This document shows positions 36,611 through 44,233 of a stretch of DNA of 44,233 nucleotides, in pieces. A program made the position numbers and the translations under genes. Source of the stretch: Alphaproteobacteria bacterium (GTDB lineage Bacteria > Pseudomonadota > Alphaproteobacteria > Micavibrionales > Micavibrionaceae); contig JAJOJU010000049.1 in NCBI GenBank assembly GCA_021208265.1, positions 1-44,233 of the forward strand. Direction: 5' to 3'. The notes beneath the pieces were generated by a model, which made no database searches, was not told the DNA's origin, and saw nothing but the letters and a program-made list of their open reading frames with translations. How positions within the stretch are numbered: position 1 is the first letter of the stretch; each line of letters starts with the position of its first letter.

Positions 36611-39406
36611 ATGGCAACAGAGCTTAACGATACTGGCGAACCGCCGGAAGGCGAAGGTCCGAAACTCCCCACCATTTCCCTTGAAGAGGAAATGAAGCAG
36701 AGCTATCTCGATTACGCGATGAGCGTGATCGTATCCCGTGCTTTGCCTGATGTACGCGATGGTCTAAAGCCCGTTCACCGCCGGATATTCTTTGCGATGC
36801 GCGAAGGAGGTTATTCATCTGACAAGCCCTATAAGAAATCCGCCCGTATCGTCGGGGATGTTATGGGTAAATATCACCCGCACGGCGATATGGCGATTTA
36901 TGATGCGCTGGTGCGTATGGCCCAGCCTTGGTCCCTGCGCCTGCCGCTGATTGACGGGCAGGGGAACTTTGGTTCCATGGATGGTGATAACCCTGCCGCC
37001 ATGCGTTATACCGAAGCGCGCATGGCGAAATCCGCCGAGGCACTTTTGGAGGATATCGATAAGGACACGGTCGAATTCCGCCCGAACTATGACGAATCTT
37101 TATCCGAGCCGGAAGTGCTGCCGGCCCGTATTCCTAATCTGCTGGTCAACGGCGCGGGCGGTATCGCCGTGGGTATGGCCACCAACATCCCGCCGCATAA
37201 TCTGGGCGAGGTTGTGGATGCCTGCTGTGCCTTCGTGGAAAACCCTGATATCACCAATGAAGAGCTTAACGAGATCATTCCGGGGCCGGACTTCCCCACT
37301 GGCGCGCTGATTCTGGGTAAAAACGGTATCCGCAGCGCTATCACACTGGCAACGTCGACTCGTTATTGCGCGCCCCGTACGCATATCGAGGAAGTGGGCA
37401 AGCGCGAGGCGATTATCGTCGATGAAATCCCCTATCAGGTGAATAAGGGTAAGTTGCTGGAGCGTCTGGGCGAGGTGGGGCGCGAGAAGATCGTGGAAGA
37501 TCTGGCAGAGATCCGCGATGAATCCGACCGCGAAGGCGTTAGAATCGTGATCGAGCTTAAAACCAATGCCAATGCCGATGTCGTGCTGAATCAGCTGTTC
37601 AAGCACACATCCCTGCAAACCAACTTTGCCTGTAACTTTGTGGCGCTGAATAATAATAAGCCGCAAACGCTTGTGCTGCGTGATTTTATCAAGGCTTTCG
37701 TGAAATTCCGCGAGGAAGTTATCACCCGCCGCACGATTTTTGAGCTGGGTAAGGCGCGGGAACGCGCGCATATTTTGGCAGGTCTGGCGGTGGCTGTCGC
37801 CAATATTGATGAGATTATTGCGCTTATCCGCAATGCGGCCAGCCCGGCGGAAGCCCGCGAAGGCTTACTCGCCAAGCGCTGGCCCACGTTGGATGTGGCG
37901 CCATTGATCGCGCTGATTGATGACCCCGAATACGGTCTGGATGAGGCGAATACGTACCAGATGAGCGAAGTGCAGGTTAAGGCGATCCTCGATCTGCGCC
38001 TCCACCGCCTGACCGGGCTTGAGCGCGACAAGATCGGTGATGAGCTAAAAACCATTACTGATGAAATCCGTGAGCTGCTTGCCATTCTGGCTTCCCGTGA
38101 AAAAATGCTGGAAGTTCTGGTGAATGAGCTTTTGGAGATTAAGGCCAAGTTTAATACGCCGCGCCGCTCCGAACTCCGTGACGCTGAGTTTGAAATGGAT
38201 ATTGAAGAACTTATCCAGCGCGAAGAAATGGTGGTGACCATTACGGGCGGCGGATACGTCAAGCGCGTGCCGCTTGATACCTACCGCGCGCAGAAACGCG
38301 GCGGCAAGGGCCGCAGTGGCATGGCGATCAAGGATGATGATTTCATCTCCGACCTGTTTGTGGCATCCACTCATACGCCGATTTTGTTCTTTACATCACG
38401 CGGTATTGTCCACCGGATGAAGGTTTACCAGTTGCCGCTGGGTAATCCGACATCGCGCGGTAAGGCGATTGTAAACATGCTGCCCCTGGAGCAGGACGAG
38501 CGTGTTTCCGTTTACCTGCGTCTGCCGGAAGAAGAGGAGGAATGGAACGAACTGGATATCATGTTCGCGACCAGCCACGGCTCTATTCGCCGGAACAAGC
38601 TGTCTGACTTCAAAAACATCCGTTCCAACGGCCTTATCGCGATGAAGCTGGAGCCGCACGAAAAACTGGTTTCCGTGGCGCTTTGTAAACCGGAAGATGA
38701 CGTGATGCTGGCGACCAAGCTGGGTAAAGCCATCCGCTTTCCGGTCAATGATTTGCGTGTGTTTGCCAGCCGGGCCTCAACCGGGGTGCGTGGTATCAAG
38801 CTCGCCAACAAGAATGACGAAGTCATTTCGATGTCGATCCTGAAGCATATTGAAATCACGCCGGAAGAGCGCGATGCCTATATGAAGGCGGCGGGGCAGG
38901 TTATTGATAGTGATGAGGAAGGTTTCACACCAGAGGCTCCCTCAAGCAATGTTCAGTTGCCGCAGGATAAATTTATGCATTTCCTTGAGAATGAGCAGCT
39001 TCTGCTGACCGTGACCAATAAGGGCTTTGGCAAGCGGACATCGGCTTACGAATACCGTATATCAGGCCGCGGGGGGGCAGGGCGTGACCAATATGGCGCT
39101 TACTAAAAAAGAATGGCGGTGAGGTTGTGGCAACCTTCCCCCGTGACTGACGCGCACCAGATTATGCTGGTGACCGACAAGGGCAAGCTGATCCGCACGC
39201 CTGTGGAAACAGTGCGTGTGACGGGCCGCGCGGCGCAGGGCGTTACCATCTTCAAGGTGGGCGATGATGAAAACGTTGTTTCCATCGCCTGGCTGGTCGA
39301 GGATGAAGATGAAAGTGATGTCGGCGAAGATGCTGATATAATCGAGGGCGCTGTTGCCGAAGAAGCTATCGAGATTTCTTCCGAGGACAGCGATTCTGAG
39401 GCATAA
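36611..39406 (+). CDS. gyrA: DNA gyrase subunit A, three one-base insertions near the end
   Basis: GyrA breaks and rejoins DNA in gyrase; 930 residues after correction. Marks are [20 protein letters not shown], the catalytic Tyr in [19 protein letters not shown], and the GyrA box [10 protein letters not shown], which separates it from ParC. The C-terminus is strongly acidic ([16 protein letters not shown]). The position equivalent to E. coli Ser83 is Met94 ([10 protein letters not shown]), with Asp87 kept. Extra bases in G7 (39071-39077), A6 (39105-39110) and C5 (39138-39142) create a stop at 39104. Together they add three bases, so the frame is restored; corrected, it reads [20 protein letters not shown]. 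Confidence 0.95.
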
Positions 39407-39418
39407 CAGGATCTTCCT

Positions 39419-39877
39419 ATGTTCAATTTCGACAATTTTGAACGTAAATTCTCACCCGGTCAGCTCTATATCCATGACGGGGCGTGGATAGCGTCTATCG
39501 TGCTGGTGACGTTTCTTATGCTGTTCAACGATGTGGCGTGGAGTGTTGCCGGCATGAACCTTATCTATATCATTCTGGGCGCTCATATCCTGACACAACA
39601 TCAGAATCTCTATGGTAATACCGATATCTGGATCAAGCGCCTGCTTATGTTTGGCGCATGGGTGGTCAGTATATTCCTTGTGGCAGTGATGCCCGTTGTA
39701 GCACTGATTAATTACGGTATTTGCGCGCGTGATATTAAGAAGAGATTTTCTAATAAAGAATACAAAACCGCATGGACAGCCTATATGCGTATATTAGGGC
39801 TTACCGTTTTCGCACTGGCCATATACGGGTTCAAGGTTTTTGCGGTGGCGCAAGGCAGCGGCGCGGGGGTGGAATAA
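39419..39877 (+). CDS. small membrane protein, unknown
   Basis: The product has 152 residues and about four hydrophobic segments (IASIVLVTFLMLFNDVA, AGMNLIYIILGAHIL, LLMFGAWVVSIFLVAVMPVV, ILGLTVFALAIYGFKV). The N-terminal and loop regions are charged. No family is recognised. It begins 12 bases after gyrA and its stop meets the coaD start, so it sits in the gyrA-coaD run. Nothing suggests a frameshift. Confidence 0.7.
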   Translation: MFNFDNFERKFSPGQLYIHDGAWIASIVLVTFLMLFNDVAWSVAGMNLIYIILGAHILTQHQNLYGNTDIWIKRLLMFGAWVVSIFLVAVMPVVALINYGICARDIKKRFSNKEYKTAWTAYMRILGLTVFALAIYGFKVFAVAQGSGAGVE

Positions 39878-39878
39878 T

Positions 39879-40388
39879 ATGACCGATCGTCAGGGAAAAT
39901 ATCTGGTAGGGGTGTATCCCGGCACGTTTGACCCCATTACCAAGGGGCATTTGCACTTAATCCGCCGCGCCTCCAGAATGGTTGATAAATTAATTGTTGG
40001 TGTAGCAGAGAATGAACGCAAAAAGCCTCTTTTTAGTCTTGAGGAACGCTGCGATATGGTGCGGCGAGATATTCAAAACCTTCACGAAAAGCAGTGCGAT
40101 ATCGATGTGCAGCCCTTTAACAAGCTGCTTGTTCAGTTTGCCGCCGATATGCATGCCAGCTGCATTTTTCGGGGGCTTCGTGCCGTCTCTGACTTTGAAT
40201 ATGAATTCCAGATGACCGGTATGAATGCCAAGCTGGACCCCGATATTGAAACGGTGTTCCTGATGGCGGCGGATAAGTGGCAATTTGTCTCAGCATCCTT
40301 CGTGAAGGAGATTTGTTCCCTCGGCGGTAATATTGAGGAGTTCGTAACACCGCTGGTGGCTGAGGCTCTCAAGAAAAAATTCAGCTAG
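39879..40388 (+). CDS. coaD: phosphopantetheine adenylyltransferase
   Basis: CoaD makes dephospho-CoA from 4'-phosphopantetheine and ATP, the penultimate step of CoA synthesis. It has 169 residues, the usual length. The nucleotidyltransferase signature is GVYPGTFDPITKGHLHLIRR (TxGH). Later motifs are IFRGLRAVSDFEYEFQMTGM and FVSASFVKEICSLGGNI. The ATG at 39879 directly follows the upstream stop codon (UAAU-AUG region). Confidence 0.96.
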   Translation: MTDRQGKYLVGVYPGTFDPITKGHLHLIRRASRMVDKLIVGVAENERKKPLFSLEERCDMVRRDIQNLHEKQCDIDVQPFNKLLVQFAADMHASCIFRGLRAVSDFEYEFQMTGMNAKLDPDIETVFLMAADKWQFVSASFVKEICSLGGNIEEFVTPLVAEALKKKFS

Positions 40389-40404
40389 TTCTAATACAAA
40401 GTCT

Positions 40405-40433
40405 TGACGTGGCTGGCATAAATCCATATTGTG
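40405..40433 (+). promoter_or_regulatory. tRNA-Lys promoter
   Basis: TTGACG (40405-40410), 17 bases, TATTGT (40428-40433), about 43 bases before the tRNA. Near-consensus spacing. Confidence 0.7.
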
Positions 40434-40476
40434 CGACGATCTTAAAGGCCATGCTTTTAAGAATTCCTCACGGAAG

Positions 40477-40552
40477 GACCGCGTAGCTCAGCCGGTAGAG
40501 CACTCGACTTTTAATCGAGTTGTCGTGGGTTCGAATCCCACCGTGGTCACCA
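40477..40552 (+). tRNA. tRNA-Lys (anticodon TTT)
   Basis: 76 bases with encoded CCA. The acceptor stem GACCGCG pairs with CGTGGTC. The anticodon stem CTCGA/TCGAG encloses CTTTTAA, giving anticodon TTT. The D arm AGCTCAGCCGGTAGAG and T arm GGGTTCGAATCCC are standard. The 96 bases to 40648 hold a GC-rich inverted repeat (ACCCGG...CCGGGT) without a T run. Confidence 0.97.
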
Positions 40553-40648
40553 CCGTGTTACCATAGTGCCTTCCTTTTTCTGTTTTATTGATGATTTTAC
40601 CCGGCCGTGCAGTCCGGGTGATGCTGACAGTCCGGTTTCGTGGCTGGT

Positions 40649-43600
40649 TTAGGCACTCTGAGGCTGCGTCTGCGGCTGAGCATAGGGCGTAATGCCCTGC
40701 TGCGCATTGGCTGCCCAGATGGCACTGTGAGAGGCAGTTCCTGCGCGCCACGATCCCATGATTGCGCGTTTATGATCTTCCGGAATGTCCTGCCCGTTTT
40801 TCAGGGCTTTTTCCATGCCCCAGATCAGGGCATATCCGGGGCCGTTTTTATCATGTTCAACGGCTATATCCAGCGCATCGGGCCAGCGGGCTAACGTGGC
40901 AGGGCCGGGATATACATCAAGCTGGCCATTTTTGGGGCGTATGGTTTTTATCAGCTTATCAAGAGGTTGATCAAGTTTGCCGGTGGCAGCGCCTTCCAAA
41001 ACGGCAAAGAACAGCACACGGTCATAGTATATTTTTGCGAGATAGGCTTCTTCTTTGCTGGCAGCCGGGTCATGGCAGACAAGACTGCCATCTACGATAT
41101 CTGTTTCATGTCCAAGGCGCAGAGCTTTGTCAAAATTCCAGTCTTTATCAGGCGATGCCTTGGCAAAAAGGGTTTGCGCGTTAAAGCGCAGGGCATCGGT
41201 TAAGCCGGAGATAATATTACCGTATTCCACATCAGGGTTGTTCCGTAGCAGATGTGAAAGATCATCTGCATTTTCTTCCTTCAATTGGGCCATAACCTGA
41301 CCCAGCCCGTAAAACCCGCCATGGAAAGTTTGTGCGGCGTGAAGGCTTTGGTCGTTGCCGATGGCACGCTCTTCCGTGATCCCCTTGTTGCCGGATTTTG
41401 ATGCCGGTCTGGCGCCATTATTCGCAAACGGCATGGACAGAGCGGGGCGGATGCCTTCTGCCAGCGTATCCAGAATGCGTGTTCCGTTTTCATCTTTAAC
41501 GTGGCGGAGAATATTAAAAGTGGCAAGGCTGCGGTCGGCCAGCGTATCCAGCATTCTTTCCTGCAGCAGTGTCAGTTTGGCAGGCGGGTCAATTATTTCA
41601 GCGGCCCCTGTCAGGTCGAGCAGGTCTTCTGCGCTCTCGACAATCCGCCCGGCGATCGTATCGCAGATCTGCCCCGGCGTAGCGCTCAGCAAGCGGTTTG
41701 CGCGGCCCTGTTCGGTATATAGCACGGCGGAGATCATGCGCAGCATGGCGGCATCTTCCGGATTGTGCCAGTCATAGTCCCTCCCGCGTTTAACGCCATG
41801 GGCTTTTAGTTCTTGCGCGATGATACGGCGGACGATGCCGACATCACCGCCAAAGCGCCCCAGTGAAAGACCACCGCCCAGCATGATTTGAATGGGCGTG
41901 TGTGTCTGGATAGCCTTACGGATCAGCTTGCGGTATTGACGCAGGGCTTTCAGGCGTGCGCCGGGACCACCTTCCTTGCCGCTGTCGCTGGCAGGAACAA
42001 TCACATGTAGTCCTTTATACCCCGTGCCAACGCCTAGGCTGGTCAGCAATGTGGCTTTTTCTTCGGCAGCTTCTGCACCGCCATGGCGCCCAAAACGGCT
42101 CATCAGGGTCTGAGAGATACCAAAATTCAGCAGATCCTCAAACAAAGGCATGTGCTTCATGGCATGCATGCCGAAGGCTTCCGCCAGAAAACGCTGACGG
42201 AATGGGGCCAGATTTTGAGAGTCTGAAATAATCCCTTCCTCGAATTTCAGTGGATAGACGCTACGGAGCTTCAGGCGGTCGAGCAGGGAATAGGTTTGCT
42301 CCGGATATCCATCGGAACGGAATGTAAGCGGATTGGAAGCGTATAAAAGCTTTTGAAGCTGTTTGCGCCGTTTTTTATGAAGGGCTGTATTACCTTCCTT
42401 CATGCTGTGGATCAAATCTTCCCAGATGCCGGCCTGACGGCGGGATCTGATCATGCGGTCCCACGGCTTGTCAGGATGTTCGCGCAGTTTGGTCGTTTCT
42501 TCCGGGGTTAAGGCTTGGGCAATCCAGCCGGGCAGATCATCCTGCCGTGCGATGTAATGGAACAGATTATTGATGATGTCTTTATACATCAGGTCGTTGT
42601 GGCGGGTCTGGCCTTTTTCCAGCACGAACCCGGTTCGGACGACATTGCGGAAGGCTTCATCCAGCGCTGTGATATCAGGCAAGGCATGGCGGATTTCATC
42701 CAGCCGGGTCTTGGTTTTGTGGAAGAAGTCGAGCCCGCCATTGCGACTGTCGACTGCTGATAAAGTTTGGCAAAATCTCGGCTCAGCTCTTTAAAACTTT
42801 TTAGTTTTTTAGAGGCGCGGCCCCGGTAGAAAGCCCGGTAAACAGCTTCACGCTCCGCAGGGTCAGCCAGAGCCAGTTTCTGCACAATATGCCGGGATTG
42901 CTTGTAAACAGGTTCCAGCGTGCGGGCCAGCTTTCTGATGTTCTTACGTAAGGCTTTAACGCTGCGGCGATGCGCGCCGGATAAAGAGCCGTCTTCCAAG
43001 GCTTCATCAAGCTGGCTTTCCAGCAGGCGGAAGCTTTCCATGGTTGATGTAGCCATTTTTGCCAGCATGCCAAACCCATCGGCATTCGGTTTGCCATCGG
43101 CGTCATAAGCCCATGGTGCGGGGGGCTGTGTTGGTGCTGATGATGGTATCTTCATCATAGGCATCGTGAATGGCTTGTTCAATTAGGCGGTCCAGTTTGT
43201 TGGCGCCGGCCAGATGAATTTTTGAATAAAGCGTATCCTGATCAATTTCTTCCAGAATGGTGGCTTTTTTGACCGCTGCGAATGTTTCGGCAGCGAACAT
43301 GGCGTCAATCGCACTTTTTAAAGCGTGGGTACGTTGACGGGATGTATATGTCTCTGCCGCTCTCATAAGATCCAGCGACAACTTAACACCTTCGGGGCTT
43401 AGACCTTCTGTGGGGTGGGGGGTCATGGCGCGGGCGTCTTTGACGTAGCGGTTAAAGAAATCGGTTGTTTCGTCCAGCGTGAAGCCGGATTCTTTCATGT
43501 TCTGAACAGCAGCCTTTATATCTGTTTCTGTTTGATTATCGGCCAGAGCGCGGCGTTCCAGGACTGGGCGGTATGTTGCCACAGTTCGCTGAATGGCGTT

Positions 43601-43822
43601 CACGCGGGCAAAGGCTTTTTGTTTATCCAGATCAAGGCTGCCATCCGGGTTTTCAAAATAGCGTGCATGGAAGTGTTCCAAAGCTGTTTGCTCCATGCCA
43701 AGAGATTCTGCATCGGTTAACAGCTTACGGGCTTCTTCAGAAGAAAAACCGTGATCGGCAAGATATTTTTTACCTTGCTGGCGGATGTGGTTTTCAAGCC
43801 CCGAATAATCAAATTTTACCAT
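40649..43822 (-). CDS. divergent phosphoenolpyruvate carboxylase-like protein, frameshifted
   Basis: About 1057 residues over 1058 codons after two corrections. PEPC marks in order: HPTE with His136 (E. coli TAHPTE has His138), DADGKPN about residue 238, SDSGKEGG with Lys about 616, and LGGGLSLGRFGG with Arg about 656. E. coli PEPC has FHGRGGSIGRGG here; this protein keeps the second Arg (Arg587-like) but has Leu and Gly in place of His579 and Arg581. A late RPASKSGNKG..EERAIGNDQS resembles the PEPC LRAIPW region. Frame errors are one extra C in 43120-43125 and one missing base near 42742. It lies alone between tRNA-Lys and the secreted-protein gene. Confidence 0.72.
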
Positions 43823-43828
43823 ATTGCC

Positions 43829-43858
43829 ACTATAGACCTTTGTTTAAGGGGTTGGCAA
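43829..43858 (-). promoter_or_regulatory. promoter of the PEPC-like gene, possibly leaderless
   Basis: Reading -, TTGCCA (43858-43853), 18 bases, TATAGT (43834-43829). The ATG (43822) begins only 7 bases after the -10, so the transcript may start at or next to the start codon. No ribosome-binding site is seen. Confidence 0.45.
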
Positions 43859-43904
43859 AAAATATATCAAAAAATGCATATTGCAGCGCAGTGTTGGTTT
43901 GCCC

Positions 43905-43948
43905 ATGAAAAAACCCCTTCGCCTCACTATAAGACGAAGGGGTTTCAT
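43905..43948 (-). terminator. rho-independent terminator of the secreted-protein gene
   Basis: An 11-base stem AAACCCCTTCG / CGAAGGGGTTT (43945-43935 with 43921-43911) is followed on - by a T6 run. It lies about 18 bases after the minus-strand stop. Confidence 0.92.
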
Positions 43949-43962
43949 ATTCGTTAAAATAC

Positions 43963-44233
43963 TTAAGCTGTAACGAAGGAACCTTGATTATTAAGTTCCT
44001 CAATCGAGGTTGTTACGCCTTGCAGTGTTGCGAACTGTGTTGCTGTCTCGGCGCTGCCGGAACCTGTGGCATCAACGGACAGAACGGTGGAACCGTCATC
44101 CTGCGCCGTAGCAAACACAAATTCGTTGATGGCATCTTGCAGCGGATCGAAGTCATCACCCAGAAGGGCAGAGATATCCAGAACATCGCCCTCATCGGCA
44201 TTGAAGCCCTGAACGATATCACTCTGGTTGTCA
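43963..44233 (-). CDS. C-terminal end of a type I secretion substrate (RTX/VCBS-type), partial
   Basis: The last 89 residues of a gene entering from the right. It reads SDIVQGFNADEGDVLDISAL with LLGDD, then acidic, Val/Thr-rich stretches (DDGSTVLSVDATGSGSAE), ATLQGVTTSIEELNNQG and ends FVTA. This is the type I secretion C-terminal target domain seen on large calcium-binding adhesins and exoproteins: the FNxxEGDVLDIS start, then VDxxGSG, then LQGV. The export signal is the extreme C-terminus, recognised by an ABC/MFP/TolC exporter not seen here. The main body lies outside. Confidence 0.8.
   Translation of the reverse strand, partial: DNQSDIVQGFNADEGDVLDISALLGDDFDPLQDAINEFVFATAQDDGSTVLSVDATGSGSAETATQFATLQGVTTSIEELNNQGSFVTA

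Noticed and set aside
37100-37771. Long minus-strand ORFs opposite gyrA
   Set aside because: They are shadows of a clear plus-strand gene, with low-complexity His/Gln-rich translations.
40600-40625. GC-rich inverted repeat ACCCGG...CCGGGT as a terminator
   Set aside because: No T run follows on either strand.
40488-40751. Minus-strand ORF over tRNA-Lys ending in GFEPTTTRLKVECSTG
   Set aside because: This is the well-known false translation of the antisense strand of a tRNA-Lys gene.

Overview
The window reads as chromosomal DNA of an alphaproteobacterium. The evidence is a CckA-type hybrid kinase, a DUF1013 (TrcR-like) regulator, a DUF1192 protein, a petABC bc1 operon, and a GTTC-N7-GTTC SOS box in front of recA. 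A Micavibrio/Rhodospirillales-like lineage is possible, but that is only an impression. Most content is housekeeping. I see no phage, transposon, CRISPR array or rRNA.

Layout: 1-3.4 kb, trmL (partial) diverging from petA-petB-petC. 3.4-9 kb, a small membrane protein, DUF924, an ALDH7-type aldehyde dehydrogenase, a YdcH-like protein, DUF1013 (-), DUF1192, guaC and a small hypothetical. 9-13.2 kb (- strand), a large methyltransferase, a BioC/NDUFAF5-like methyltransferase and gloB. 13.3-15.9 kb, comF-fliR-flhB. 15.9-18.2 kb (- strand), an exported subtilase-like protein and an unknown protein. 18.3-22.1 kb, cckA and recA. 22.1-25.7 kb, a UbiH-type monooxygenase (-), then grxC, a nitrilase-family hydrolase and a metC-like lyase, overlapping. 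25.7-30 kb, a coiled-coil protein (-), an esterase, a DUF2946-like/unknown/SCO group that suggests copper or cytochrome oxidase assembly, an HNH protein and small membrane proteins. 30-35.5 kb, a C39-like cysteine-protease fold protein, dsbB, tRNA-Leu, uvrA (-) and a GST. 35.7-40.6 kb, ssb, a DUF2059-like protein, gyrA, a membrane protein, coaD and tRNA-Lys. 40.6-44.2 kb (- strand), a very divergent PEP-carboxylase-like gene and the C-terminus of a type I secreted protein.

The dominant anomaly is about 26 single-base length errors in 16 genes, including the normally essential or core gyrA, cckA and uvrA. About two thirds lie in homopolymer runs of three or more. In every case the corrected gene length is a whole number of codons and the family motifs become continuous. 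I therefore treat them as probable sequencing or consensus errors and annotate each gene across its breaks, not as pseudogenes.

The best biological leads are: a roughly 75-residue, two-helix insertion in cytochrome b between the PEWY loop and the next core helix; a PEP-carboxylase homologue that keeps the HPTE, DxDG and SDSxK motifs but has lost the first His/Arg of the signature loop; an approximately 860-residue methyltransferase with an unassigned second half; an exported subtilase that stops 10 residues after its catalytic Ser; and a pair of tiny membrane proteins that share an N-terminal motif.
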